NCBI RefSeq assembly: GCF_963422545.1
Contig: NZ_OY730231.1
Location: 1-64,000 of the forward strand
Length of the DNA: 64,000 nt
From: an uncultured Flavobacterium sp.
GTDB taxonomy: Bacteria; Bacteroidota; Bacteroidia; Flavobacteriales; Flavobacteriaceae
Reading direction: 5' to 3'
Part shown: piece after piece, positions 32,272 to 40,278 of the stretch
Position numbering within the stretch: position 1 is the stretch's first letter
How the letters are laid out: every line of letters starts with the position of its first letter
Notes under the pieces: generated by a model
Seen by the model: only the letters and a program-made list of their open reading frames with translations
What the model was told of the DNA's origin: nothing
Databases searched by the model: none
Translations under genes and position numbers: made by a program

Positions 32272-33564
32272 ATGAGTATTATAATTAAAGTTCACGCAAG
32301 ACAAATTCTTGATTCTAGAGGTAATCCTACTATTGAAGTTGATGTAGTAACTGAAAACGGAGTTTTAGGTAGAGCAGCTGTTCCATCAGGAGCATCAACT
32401 GGAGAGCATGAAGCTGTTGAATTACGTGATGGAGGTAAAGCTTATCTTGGAAAAGGAGTTTTGAATGCAGTGAATAATGTAAATACTGTTATTGCTGAAG
32501 AATTAGTTGGAACTTCTGTTTTTGAACAAAACACAATTGATCAATTAATGATTGATTTGGATGGAACTCCAAATAAATCTAAATTAGGAGCTAATGCTAT
32601 TTTAGGAGTTTCTTTGGCTGCTGCAAAAGCTGCTGCTAATGAACTTGGATTGCCTTTATATAGATATGTAGGTGGAGTTTCTGCTAATACATTACCTGTA
32701 CCAATGATGAATATCATTAATGGTGGTTCTCACTCTGATGCGCCTATCGCATTTCAAGAATTTATGATTTTCCCGGTAAAAGCAACTTCTTTTACGCATG
32801 CTATGCAAATGGGAACTGAAATTTTCCACAGCTTGAAAAAAGTATTACACGATAGGGGTTTAAGTACTGCAGTTGGTGACGAAGGTGGTTTTGCTCCAAA
32901 CTTAGCAGGTGGTACTGAAGATGCTTTAGATACTATTAAATTAGCAGTTGAAAAAGCAGGATATACTTTTGGTGACGAAATTATGATTGCTCTTGACTGT
33001 GCAGCTTCTGAATTCTATGTAAATGGTAAATACGATTATACTAAATTTGAAGGTGAAACTGGAAAAATCAGAACTTCTGAAGAGCAAGCTGATTATTTGG
33101 CTGAACTTGCTGCTAAATATCCAATTATTTCAATCGAAGATGGTATGTATGAAGATGACTGGGATGGATGGAAATATTTAACTGAAAAAATTGGAAATAA
33201 AGTACAATTAGTAGGTGATGATTTATTTGTAACTAATGTTGCACGTTTGTCAACTGGTATTGAAAAAGGAATTGCAAATTCAATTTTAGTAAAAGTGAAC
33301 CAAATTGGTACTTTGACTGAAACGATTGCTGCTGTAAATATGGCTAAAAATGCTGGTTACACTTCAGTAATGTCTCACCGTTCAGGAGAAACTGAAGATA
33401 ATACTATTGCAGATTTAGCAGTAGCTTTAAACTGTGGTCAAATTAAAACAGGTTCTGCTTCTCGTTCTGATCGTATGGCAAAATACAATCAATTATTGAG
33501 AATTGAAGAAGAGCTTGGAAGTACTGCTTATTTTCCTGGATTAAACGCTTTCAAAATTAAATAA
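32272..33564 (+). CDS. eno: Enolase
   Basis: A 430-residue phosphopyruvate hydratase that interconverts 2-phosphoglycerate and phosphoenolpyruvate in glycolysis. The family blocks 'ARQILDSRGNPTIEVDV', 'AAVPSGASTGEHEAVELRD', 'VGDEGGFAPNL', 'SIEDGMYEDDWDGW', 'VKVNQIGTLTETI' and 'SHRSGETEDN' hold the metal- and substrate-binding residues and are intact. It stands alone between a 102-bp AT-rich spacer and a strong terminator. Confidence 0.98.
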   Translation: MSIIIKVHARQILDSRGNPTIEVDVVTENGVLGRAAVPSGASTGEHEAVELRDGGKAYLGKGVLNAVNNVNTVIAEELVGTSVFEQNTIDQLMIDLDGTPNKSKLGANAILGVSLAAAKAAANELGLPLYRYVGGVSANTLPVPMMNIINGGSHSDAPIAFQEFMIFPVKATSFTHAMQMGTEIFHSLKKVLHDRGLSTAVGDEGGFAPNLAGGTEDALDTIKLAVEKAGYTFGDEIMIALDCAASEFYVNGKYDYTKFEGETGKIRTSEEQADYLAELAAKYPIISIEDGMYEDDWDGWKYLTEKIGNKVQLVGDDLFVTNVARLSTGIEKGIANSILVKVNQIGTLTETIAAVNMAKNAGYTSVMSHRSGETEDNTIADLAVALNCGQIKTGSASRSDRMAKYNQLLRIEEELGSTAYFPGLNAFKIK

Positions 33565-33588
33565 TTGTAAGAGTTATATATTGAATTC

Positions 33589-33621
33589 AAACCATTCGCT
33601 TTTGCGAATGGTTTTTTTTTT
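33589..33621 (+). terminator. Terminator after eno
   Basis: AAACCATTCGC (33589-33599) pairs with GCGAATGGTTT (33604-33614) around TTTT, followed by about ten T. Strong and correctly placed, 24 nt after the stop. Confidence 0.93.
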
Positions 33622-33675
33622 GGAGTTTTAACAAATTCATAGCAGTATTCTTTTTTTAATTAGTCTTAAATTCCT

Positions 33676-33683
33676 TAGATTTG
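33676..33683 (+). promoter_or_regulatory. -7 promoter box of gltA
   Basis: TAGATTTG matches TAnnTTTG and lies 37 nt upstream of the gltA ATG. The -33 region is only T-rich. Confidence 0.6.
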
Positions 33684-33720
33684 ATAAATTATTATTTTAA
33701 AGATTTATTTCCGATATATT

Positions 33721-34998
33721 ATGTCAAAAATAGCTACATTAGAAGTAGATGGTCAAAAAATTGAACTTCCGGTAATCACAGGAAGTGAAAATGAATCAGC
33801 TATCGATATTAACAAATTACGTGATTTAACTGGTTTTATTACTATTGATCCGGGATACAAAAATTCTGGTTCATGTAAAAGTGAGATCACATTCTTAGAC
33901 GGAGAATTAGGAATTTTGCGTTACAGAGGATATTCAATTGAAGATTTGGCTGAGAAAGCTAGTTTTCTAGAGGTATCTTATCTTTTGATTTTTGGTGAAT
34001 TACCAACAGCTCAAGAATTAGAGCAGTTCGAAAATGGTATTAAAAAACATACTTTGGTAAACGAAGAAATGAAAAATATCATTGATGGTTTCCCAAAAAC
34101 AGCTCATCCAATGGGTGTTTTGTCAGCTTTAACCAGTGCTTTAACAGCCTTTAACCCAAAAGCGGTTAATGTTGAAAATGAAAAAGAAATGTATGAGGCC
34201 ATTTGTAAAACAATGGGTAAATTTCTTGTAATTGCTACATGGACATACAGAAAATCAATGGGTTATCCGTTAAACTATTATGATAATACACAAGGTTATG
34301 TAGAGAATTTTATGCAATTAATGTTTAAATTGCCTACAGGACCTTACTCTGCTAATCCGATTGTTATTGATGCATTGGATAAATTGTTTATTCTTCATGC
34401 CGATCACGAGCAAAATTGCTCTACTTCTACAGTTAGAATGGTTGGTTCATCTCATGCGGGTTTATTTGCTTCAATTTCTGCTGGAGTTTCTGCGCTTTGG
34501 GGGCCTCTTCATGGTGGTGCAAATCAAGCTGTTCTTGAAATGCTTGAAGATATTAATAAAGATGGAGGTGATACTGATAAGTTTTTGGCGAAAGCAAAAG
34601 ATAAAAATGATCCTTTCCGTTTAATGGGATTTGGTCATAGAGTTTATAAAAACTTTGATCCACGAGCTAAAATCATTAAAAAAGCGGCTAAAGAAGTGTT
34701 AGATACTTTAGGTGTTGATGATCCGATTTTAGAAATCGCTAAGAAATTAGAAATGGCTGCTCTTGAGGATGATTACTTCAAATCAAGAAACCTATATCCA
34801 AATGTTGATTTCTATTCTGGAATTATCTACAGAGCACTTGGGATCCCGACAGATATGTTTACAGTAATGTTTGCTATTGGTAGATTACCAGGTTGGATTG
34901 CGCAATGGAAAGAAATGCGTGAAAACAAAGAACCAATTGGTAGACCAAGACAAGTCTACACAGGACATCCGCTTAGAGACTTTAAGTCGAACAAATAA
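33721..34998 (+). CDS. gltA: Citrate synthase
   Basis: A 425-residue citrate synthase, which condenses acetyl-CoA and oxaloacetate at the entrance of the TCA cycle. The active-site stretches 'LFILHADHEQNCSTSTVRMVGSSHAG', 'GPLHGGANQAVLEML' and 'MGFGHRVYKNFDPRAKI' carry the catalytic His, His and the downstream Asp region ('NVDFYSGIIYRALGIP'). The N-terminal extension ('KIATLEVDGQKIELPVITGSE') is of the type of the Gram-negative, NADH-regulated enzymes. It has its own promoter and terminator. Confidence 0.97.
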   Translation: MSKIATLEVDGQKIELPVITGSENESAIDINKLRDLTGFITIDPGYKNSGSCKSEITFLDGELGILRYRGYSIEDLAEKASFLEVSYLLIFGELPTAQELEQFENGIKKHTLVNEEMKNIIDGFPKTAHPMGVLSALTSALTAFNPKAVNVENEKEMYEAICKTMGKFLVIATWTYRKSMGYPLNYYDNTQGYVENFMQLMFKLPTGPYSANPIVIDALDKLFILHADHEQNCSTSTVRMVGSSHAGLFASISAGVSALWGPLHGGANQAVLEMLEDINKDGGDTDKFLAKAKDKNDPFRLMGFGHRVYKNFDPRAKIIKKAAKEVLDTLGVDDPILEIAKKLEMAALEDDYFKSRNLYPNVDFYSGIIYRALGIPTDMFTVMFAIGRLPGWIAQWKEMRENKEPIGRPRQVYTGHPLRDFKSNK

Positions 34999-35007
34999 AA
35001 ACATTTT

Positions 35008-35037
35008 AAAGCTTCACTTAACTGTGAAGCTTTTTTT
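35008..35037 (+). terminator. Terminator after gltA
   Basis: AAAGCTTCAC (35008-35017) pairs with GTGAAGC and following T (35024-35033) around a 6-nt loop, ending in a run of T. The run directly abuts the -7 box of the next gene. Confidence 0.9.
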
Positions 35038-35044
35038 ATCTTTG
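35037..35044 (+). promoter_or_regulatory. -7 promoter box overlapping the gltA terminator
   Basis: TATCTTTG matches TAnnTTTG. Its first base is the last T of the terminator run, and the gene it serves starts 20 nt further on. Confidence 0.65.
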
Positions 35045-35063
35045 CCCAAAATATAATAAAGTT

Positions 35064-35978
35064 ATGTTGCAATTAAATATAAAGAACGAAACGTCAAGAT
35101 TACGGGCTGTAGTTTTGGGTTCAGCTGTTCATAATGGGCCAACTCCATCTTTAGAAGAGGCTTATGATCCTAAATCATTGGAACATATTAAGGCAGGAAC
35201 CTATCCAATCGAAGAAGATATGGTTGTTGAAATGGAAGCTTTTAATACAGTCTTTAAAAAATATGATGTAAAAGTTTATCGTCCGGAAATGATTGAAAAC
35301 TACAATCAGATTTTTGCAAGAGATATTGGTTTTGTAATTGATGATACGTTTGTAAAATCAAACATTTTGCCTGATAGAGAGCGTGAGTTAGACGCAATTC
35401 AATATATAATCGATCAAATGGATTCTTTAAAAGTAGTTCGTCCGCCAGAAGAAGTTCATATTGAAGGCGGAGACGTAATGCTTTGGAACGATCATATTTT
35501 TATTGGGACATACAAAGGAAGTGATTATAAAGATTACATTACAGCAAGAACAAATATGTACGGTGTAAATTATATAAAAGAATTGTTTCCTAATAAAATT
35601 GTTAAAGAATTTGATTTAGTAAAATCTAAATTAGAAGCTCGTGACAATGCTTTACACTTAGATTGTTGTTTTCAGCCCGTTGGAAAAAATAAAGGGATTA
35701 TTTATAAAAGAGGTTTCCGTGAAGAAGCTGATTATTTATATTTAGTAAACCTTTTTGGGAAAGAAAATTTATTTCATATCGAAAGAAACGAAATGTATAA
35801 TATGTGTTCAAACGTATTTTCTATTGATGATAATGTTGTCGTTTCGGAAAAAAACTTTACTCGACTAAATAATTGGCTTCGTGCAAGCGGATTTACTGTT
35901 GAAGAAATTCCTTATGCGGAGATTGCGAAGCAAGAGGGATTATTGAGATGTTCGACTTTACCTTTAATTAGAGATTAA
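35064..35978 (+). CDS. Dimethylarginine dimethylaminohydrolase/amidinotransferase-family hydrolase
   Basis: A 304-residue member of the guanidino-group-modifying (pentein) superfamily. It has 'NYNQIFARDIGFVIDD', the acid motif 'EEVHIEGGDVML', the His-containing 'DNALHLDCCFQPVG', and the C-terminal nucleophile region 'LLRCSTLPL' with Cys296, nine residues from the end, as in DDAH and related enzymes. These use a Cys-His-Glu/Asp set to cleave or transfer an amidino group from arginine derivatives. No arginine-deiminase pathway partners (arcB, arcC) are nearby. The next gene is a second superfamily member, 71 bp downstream, so both may act on the same compound or in sequence. The exact substrate is unknown. 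Confidence 0.82.
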   Translation: MLQLNIKNETSRLRAVVLGSAVHNGPTPSLEEAYDPKSLEHIKAGTYPIEEDMVVEMEAFNTVFKKYDVKVYRPEMIENYNQIFARDIGFVIDDTFVKSNILPDRERELDAIQYIIDQMDSLKVVRPPEEVHIEGGDVMLWNDHIFIGTYKGSDYKDYITARTNMYGVNYIKELFPNKIVKEFDLVKSKLEARDNALHLDCCFQPVGKNKGIIYKRGFREEADYLYLVNLFGKENLFHIERNEMYNMCSNVFSIDDNVVVSEKNFTRLNNWLRASGFTVEEIPYAEIAKQEGLLRCSTLPLIRD

Positions 35979-35983
35979 AATAA

Positions 35984-36034
35984 TTTCAAGTTTCAGGTTT
36001 AAGTTTATACAACTTGAAACCTGAAAAGTGAAAC
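35984..36034. repeat. Short-phrase inverted repeat between the two hydrolase genes
   Basis: Phrases such as ttcaagtttcaggttt (35985-36000) are mirrored by aacttgaaacctg (36011-36023) and a further gtgaaac. The result is an imperfect palindrome of caagttt/aaacttg units. It resembles tracts I recall from Flavobacterium spacers. It is not a terminator, because no T run follows. Confidence 0.5.
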
Positions 36035-36049
36035 AAAAAACGATAAAAC

Positions 36050-36985
36050 ATGAAACAAACAACAAATGCAATCGTAATGATTCGGCCAGTTGCTTTCAGG
36101 ATGAACGAACAAACTGCTGTTAATAATTATTACCAAAAAGTATTAGACGGACTTTTGCCTAGTACAGTAAATGCTAAAGCACAACAAGAGTTTGATACTT
36201 TTGTTGAAAAACTAAGAGCGGTAGGAGTTGATGTTACTGTAATAGAAGATACTTTGGAGACTGATACTCCCGATAGTATTTTTCCAAATAACTGGGTTTC
36301 TTTCCATGAGAATGGAGATGTAGCATTATATCCAATGTTTGCAGAAAATCGTCGTCAGGAACGTCGTGAAGATATCTTAGATACTCTTGAAGAAAAAGGT
36401 TTTGAGATTTCTAATATAATGGATTATACATCGGCAGAAGATGATGGCTTTTTTTTGGAAGGAACCGGAAGTTTGCTTTTAGATCGTGCGAATGCAAAAG
36501 CTTATTGCGCTTTGTCACCTCGTGCAGATGAAGAATTGTTTATTGAATTCTGTGAAGATTTTGATTATGCTCCGGTTATTTTTGAAGCATTTCAAACTGT
36601 AGATGGTGAGCGTAAATTAATATATCATACAAATGTTATGATGTGTTTAGGTGAGACTTTTGCTGTAATTTGTGCAGATTGTATTGATGATAAAAAAGAA
36701 CGCAAAATGGTTCTCGAAAACCTAAAAGCCGATAAAAAAGAAATTATTTTGATTACCGAAGCGCAGGTGAATAACTTTGCGGGTAATATGTTGGAAGTTC
36801 GAGGTACAAATGATAAGAAATATATCGTTATGAGCGCATCGGCACATCAGAGTTTAACTCCGAAACAAATTTCACAATTAGAAAATCATGCTGAAATTTT
36901 AAGTTCAAGTTTAGATACAATAGAAGCTTGTGGAGGTGGAAGTGCCAGATGTATGATGGCTGAAGTGTTTTTGCCAAGAAACTAG
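36050..36985 (+). CDS. ctlX: Pentein-superfamily hydrolase, CtlX-like (citrulline utilisation)
   Basis: A 311-residue protein of the arginine-deiminase/DDAH superfamily. 'AIVMIRPVAF' opens the protein, 'DTPDSIFPNNWVSFHENG' is the substrate-side motif, 'FFLEGTGSLLLDR' carries the acid, 'LIYHTNVMMCLG' the histidine, and 'CGGGSARCMMAEVFLP' the nucleophile Cys301 near the C-terminus. This is the pattern of proteins named CtlX in databases; the name implies hydrolysis of citrulline, which I have not verified for this branch. It sits directly after another superfamily member and before a convergent terminator. Confidence 0.8.
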   Translation: MKQTTNAIVMIRPVAFRMNEQTAVNNYYQKVLDGLLPSTVNAKAQQEFDTFVEKLRAVGVDVTVIEDTLETDTPDSIFPNNWVSFHENGDVALYPMFAENRRQERREDILDTLEEKGFEISNIMDYTSAEDDGFFLEGTGSLLLDRANAKAYCALSPRADEELFIEFCEDFDYAPVIFEAFQTVDGERKLIYHTNVMMCLGETFAVICADCIDDKKERKMVLENLKADKKEIILITEAQVNNFAGNMLEVRGTNDKKYIVMSASAHQSLTPKQISQLENHAEILSSSLDTIEACGGGSARCMMAEVFLPRN

Positions 36986-37001
36986 AATCTTTATAGATAT
37001 T

Positions 37002-37045
37002 ATAAGAAAGGGATAGAATTTTAATGTTCTATCCCTTTCTTATTT
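37002..37045. terminator. Bidirectional terminator between ctlX and the MarC-family gene
   Basis: AAGAAAGGGATAGAA (37004-37018) pairs with TTCTATCCCTTTCTT (37027-37041), 15 bp with an 8-nt loop. T-rich sequence on the plus side and A-rich sequence on the minus side suit the two converging genes. Confidence 0.85.
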
Positions 37046-37064
37046 TAAAATAAACTCTCTTATA

Positions 37065-37691
37065 TTAAAAATTTCCTTTAACAATATTGATGATCGAACT
37101 TACAATATATTGTATTCCAATAGAGATTACAATAAAACCAACAATTCTGGATATTGCTACAATTCCTGAAGCACCTAGTATTCTTGCTAAATAATGAGCA
37201 CTTTTTAGAATTGCAAAAATAGCAACTGCAATTGCAAAAATTGCCAAAGACGAAATGATAATTTCTTCCACTCCATGATGTTCCTGATAAAAAGCAATTA
37301 ATAAAGAAATTGATCCGGGACCAGCTAACATTGGTATTGCTAATGGAGTCAAAGCAATATCGTTTCGTTGGTGTGCCTCATTTTCGATCTTTTTATTGAT
37401 TCCTCGTTTTTTGTTGAACTTTCCGGACAGTAAAGAAAAACCTGAATTTACAATTACAATTCCGCCGGCAATGCGAAGTGCATCAATGCTAATTCCGAAG
37501 AAAGACAGAACATATTGTCCGATAAAAAAAGAAACAATCAAAATGATAAAAACGTTTATAGCAGTCCAAAGCGAAATGCGGGAGCGTTCTTTTTGAGAAT
37601 CATGTTGTGTTAATCCAACAAAAATTGGAACTGTGCCTATTGGGTTTAAAACTGAAAAAAGAGCAGCAAATAAGTAAATGAATAAATCCAT
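37065..37691 (-). CDS. MarC-family integral membrane protein
   Basis: A 208-residue inner-membrane protein with about six hydrophobic helices. 'FSVLNPIGTVPIFVGLT' in the first helix region and 'TPLAIPMLAGPGSISLLI' in the middle are the family's two conserved motifs. MarC proteins were once linked to multiple antibiotic resistance, but that link was not upheld, and their function is unclear. It is a single gene, convergent with ctlX. A near-consensus -7 box (TATTTTTA) lies shortly upstream on the minus strand. Confidence 0.88.
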   Translation of the reverse strand: MDLFIYLFAALFSVLNPIGTVPIFVGLTQHDSQKERSRISLWTAINVFIILIVSFFIGQYVLSFFGISIDALRIAGGIVIVNSGFSLLSGKFNKKRGINKKIENEAHQRNDIALTPLAIPMLAGPGSISLLIAFYQEHHGVEEIIISSLAIFAIAVAIFAILKSAHYLARILGASGIVAISRIVGFIVISIGIQYIVSSIINIVKGNF

Positions 37692-37993
37692 ATTGTTTTG
37701 GTTAATGAAGTAAAAATAGTCAATTTCTAAGGTTCTAAAGTTTTCTATATGATCATATTTTAAAGCAATAAGAAGATTGGTTGATTTTATTTACTTAGAA
37801 CTTGTTAGTTTTTATATTGAATTAAGTGATATCAAAGGTATAAGTTTATTGAAAGAAATTTAGTTTAAAGTTGAAAATAAATGATTGTTTAAAGATGTCT
37901 TATAATGTTATTCTTGTGGCTTATCTTGGTGAAATTAACTTTTTTTTAAAACTAATTTAAATGATTATTAATAATTATTTAAAAATGTAAATT
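37692..37993. other. 302-nt intergenic gap without a recognised element
   Basis: This AT-rich spacer separates two divergent genes. I see no full TAnnTTTG box toward the protease gene (the closest is TAAGTTTA near 37843), no stable hairpin and no small ORF with support. Confidence 0.45.
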
Positions 37994-39208
37994 ATGAGAC
38001 AAACAAAAGTTAACAAATGGTTTTTTATTTTGGTTCTACTAGTGATTTTTTCCTGTTCTAAGGAGAATGATTTAGGAGACTCTACTAAGGTTTCACAAGA
38101 AAACTTTGTGGAGCTATCTAGGGCAAAGGAAATTGGATCAGAAATTTCATTTAAGTCCAATGCTAGTAATTCTCATACAGGTAAAAGTACTATTAAAAAG
38201 AGAATTGAAGCGGTTGATGAAGTTAAGAATGATATTGGCAATACAGTGTTCTACGTTATAAATTATATTGAGGGGGGATATGTTATTCTTTCTGCAGATA
38301 ACAGGGCTCAACCAATAATTGCGTTTTCTGAGGATGATAAGTTTGCTGTAGATAAAGGTAAGGATGTATTGTATCCAGATGGGCTTAAATCTTGGGTAGC
38401 AAATGCAAAAGGCCAGATTACTGCTATTCAAAAATCTATGATAAAACAGACTGAAAAAGAGAGATTAATTTGGAGTCAAGTAAGTGAAGTTTTGGTTAGT
38501 AGAAATTTGCTTCAGCAAGCGCCATCTGACAAATGTTATAATCGTGTTACCACAGATACAAAGGGGCCTTTTTTGGCAGTATTTTGGGATCAACAAAAAG
38601 GATTTAATAGTGCAATGCCATATATTAATTGTGATGGTGTTAGCAAACGTGCATTTGCAGGCTGTGTTCCAATCGCTATGGCTCAGATTATGAAATACTA
38701 TGAATATCCAACAAATTATAATTGGTCATTCATGGATTATAATACTTCAACTGATGCAGCAGCTCAGTTTATATGGGATGTCAATAAAGCTATTACTAAT
38801 GTGTATCCTGGTCAACCTTCATATTCTTGTTCTGGTACAGGAGTAACTAATAGTTGTAATATGGGTAAGGTCTTAAAAGAAAAATTTGGATATAGTTCTG
38901 CCGATTGGGCTGATTATAGTTATCAAGTGGTAAAGAGTAATTTAGCCGAAGATAGACCAGTTATATTATCTGGTTCTAGCGATTCTGGAGGGCATATGTG
39001 GGTTTGCGATGGATATAAAGCAACTAAGTACGAATTTAATAATTGTACAAGTAATACCACACTTTATTTTCATATGAATTGGGGCTGGGGAGGATATAGT
39101 GATGGTTTTTTTGCATATAATGATTTTAATATGTCTGATACAAATGAAAATGTGACTAATACTAGCTATAATAAAAATGTAAAAATGATTTATAATATAA
39201 AACCATAA
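37994..39208 (+). CDS. C10-family (streptopain-like) cysteine protease, lipoprotein
   Basis: A 404-residue secreted protease. The signal peptide ends at Cys21 of a lipobox (VIFSC), so it is membrane-anchored. Residues about 35-150 resemble the Spi/C10 propeptide ('VFYVINYIEGGYVILSADNRAQPIIAFSEDDKF'), which keeps the enzyme inactive and folds it. The catalytic domain has the nucleophile Cys224 in 'RAFAGCVPIAMAQIMKYYEYP' and His334 in 'SGGHMWVCDGYK', followed by 'HMNWGWGGYSDGFF', all characteristic of the family (SpeB, interpain). The domain appears intact. A small lipoprotein gene starts two bases downstream. In known systems such neighbours are inhibitors. Confidence 0.92.
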   Translation: MRQTKVNKWFFILVLLVIFSCSKENDLGDSTKVSQENFVELSRAKEIGSEISFKSNASNSHTGKSTIKKRIEAVDEVKNDIGNTVFYVINYIEGGYVILSADNRAQPIIAFSEDDKFAVDKGKDVLYPDGLKSWVANAKGQITAIQKSMIKQTEKERLIWSQVSEVLVSRNLLQQAPSDKCYNRVTTDTKGPFLAVFWDQQKGFNSAMPYINCDGVSKRAFAGCVPIAMAQIMKYYEYPTNYNWSFMDYNTSTDAAAQFIWDVNKAITNVYPGQPSYSCSGTGVTNSCNMGKVLKEKFGYSSADWADYSYQVVKSNLAEDRPVILSGSSDSGGHMWVCDGYKATKYEFNNCTSNTTLYFHMNWGWGGYSDGFFAYNDFNMSDTNENVTNTSYNKNVKMIYNIKP

Positions 39209-39210
39209 TT

Positions 39211-39693
39211 ATGATAAAGAAATTATTAATTTTTTTGATAACTACTGCTTTTTTGAGCTGTGATAGTTCAAATGAATCCAGATGTTCAAGCTATTATTAT
39301 GGTATAGGTATAGATTTTTATGTTCGTAATACTCAAGGGGAAGATATATTAGATCCTCAAAATTCAAACTCTTTAGATGTGTCTAAAATAAAACTGTTTT
39401 ATGTAGTAAACGGAGTGGCTCAGGAATATTATAATTCAAATTTAGATTCCCCCAGAGGTTTTAGGATTTTTAATTCTAAAAATGGTTATAAAATTAGAAT
39501 AGAGATGAATAATCTTGATAAATCTAAGAAAAGAATAACTTATGTTCAATGGAATGAAACTAGTAGAGATACCTTGGAATCAACTTTTGAGATAGACGAA
39601 TGTTATACAGTGGTTAAACAGGTTTGGCTTAATGGTAAATTTGTTTGGGATAGAGATATAGATGAAAGTATTTGTCCTATAATAGAAAGATAG
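39211..39693 (+). CDS. Small lipoprotein of unknown function, partner of the C10 protease
   Basis: I do not recognise the family. It is a 160-residue lipoprotein: signal peptide with lipobox FLSC, Cys17, followed by D-S-S. The body is predicted mostly beta, with 'IDFYVRNTQGEDILDP', 'IKLFYVVNGVAQEYY', and a cysteine pair (Cys25 near the N-terminus and others near residues 130 and 155) that could form disulfides in the periplasm or outside. It starts two bases after the protease stop, so co-expression is near certain. A protease inhibitor or chaperone role is inferred from this position and from the staphostatin/Spi-like inhibitors beside C10 proteases in other bacteria. Confidence 0.6.
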   Translation: MIKKLLIFLITTAFLSCDSSNESRCSSYYYGIGIDFYVRNTQGEDILDPQNSNSLDVSKIKLFYVVNGVAQEYYNSNLDSPRGFRIFNSKNGYKIRIEMNNLDKSKKRITYVQWNETSRDTLESTFEIDECYTVVKQVWLNGKFVWDRDIDESICPIIER

Positions 39694-39700
39694 TAATTGT

Positions 39701-39728
39701 AAAAGCCAAACTTTATGTTTGGCTTTTT
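39701..39728 (+). terminator. Terminator after the C10 protease operon
   Basis: AAAAGCCAAAC (39701-39711) pairs with GTTTGGCTTTT (39717-39727) around a 5-nt loop, followed by T. It is 8 nt after the stop of the small lipoprotein. Confidence 0.88.
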
Positions 39729-39770
39729 ATGTAAATGGCTTATTTATTGAATTATCGGCTCTATTTTGAT

Positions 39771-39778
39771 TACTTTTG
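39771..39778 (+). promoter_or_regulatory. -7 promoter box of the CoA-binding-protein gene
   Basis: TACTTTTG matches TAnnTTTG. It lies 15-18 nt before the two candidate ATGs, which rules out the upstream in-frame start at 39766. Confidence 0.65.
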
Positions 39779-39795
39779 TAGCATATTTAAAAATG

Positions 39796-40161
39796 ATGAA
39801 AAATAAAAAAACTTTAGTTCTTGGTGCTACCACAAAGCCAGAACGTTACGCTTTTAGAGCTGTAAATATGTTAGTTGAAAAAGGGCATACTGTTTTAGCA
39901 ATTGGTCAAAATACAGGTGAAGTTGCGGGTGTGAAAATTTATACAAAAGCGATTCCGGTAAAAAATATAGACACTGTTACTTTGTATTTGAATCCAGCAC
40001 GCCAACGTGATTATTATAATTACATTATTGAAGCACAACCCAAAAGAGTTGTTTTTAATCCTGGAACAGAAAATCCTGAGCTTTATCAATTGTTAGAGTT
40101 AAATAATATCAAGAAAGAAGTTGCATGTACTTTGGTTTTATTAGCAACGAATCAATATTAA
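39796..40161 (+). CDS. CoA-binding (Rossmann-fold) domain protein
   Basis: A 121-residue single-domain protein. 'KKTLVLGATTKPERYAFRAVNMLVEKGHTVLAIG' is a CoA_binding-2 (YccU-like) Rossmann start, and the ending 'RVVFNPGTENPELYQLLELNNIKKEVACTLVLL' holds the typical 'NPGTEN' and 'AC' positions. These proteins bind CoA or a related dinucleotide; no reaction is known to me. The start could also be the ATG at 39793, one codon earlier, because two ATGs are adjacent. It is monocistronic, with recR about 117 bp further on across a hairpin repeat. Confidence 0.85.
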   Translation: MKNKKTLVLGATTKPERYAFRAVNMLVEKGHTVLAIGQNTGEVAGVKIYTKAIPVKNIDTVTLYLNPARQRDYYNYIIEAQPKRVVFNPGTENPELYQLLELNNIKKEVACTLVLLATNQY

Positions 40162-40168
40162 TTTTTTA

Positions 40169-40250
40169 AGGAGCTATTCCCGCTATCCGTTTCAATCTTT
40201 TTGTTTTTTAAAGAAAAAAACAAAAAGGATTTCCACTTCTATCGGGGCTA
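40169..40250. repeat. Flavobacterium-type dispersed hairpin repeat
   Basis: The core 40197-40227 is an inverted repeat (CTTTTTGTTTTTT against AAAAAACAAAAAG, loop of about 5 nt). It is flanked on the left by ggagctattcccgctatccg (40170-40189) and on the right by gatttccacttct and atcggggcta (40241-40250). The same flank pair with variable centres is, from memory, widespread between genes in Flavobacterium genomes. Here it separates the CoA-binding-protein gene from recR. The A/T run in the centre could let it act as a terminator. Confidence 0.65.
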
Positions 40251-40265
40251 AATCATTAAAAATAT

Positions 40266-40273
40266 TACTTTTG
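40266..40273 (+). promoter_or_regulatory. -7 promoter box of recR
   Basis: TACTTTTG matches TAnnTTTG and ends only 5 nt before the ATG of recR. The transcript start would fall at or next to the start codon. Confidence 0.6.
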
Positions 40274-40278
40274 TTTTC

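Noticed and set aside
40197..40227. Plain terminator after the CoA-binding-protein gene
   Set aside because: The hairpin alone could terminate, but the long conserved-looking flanks on both sides fit a dispersed repeat better; I recorded it as such.
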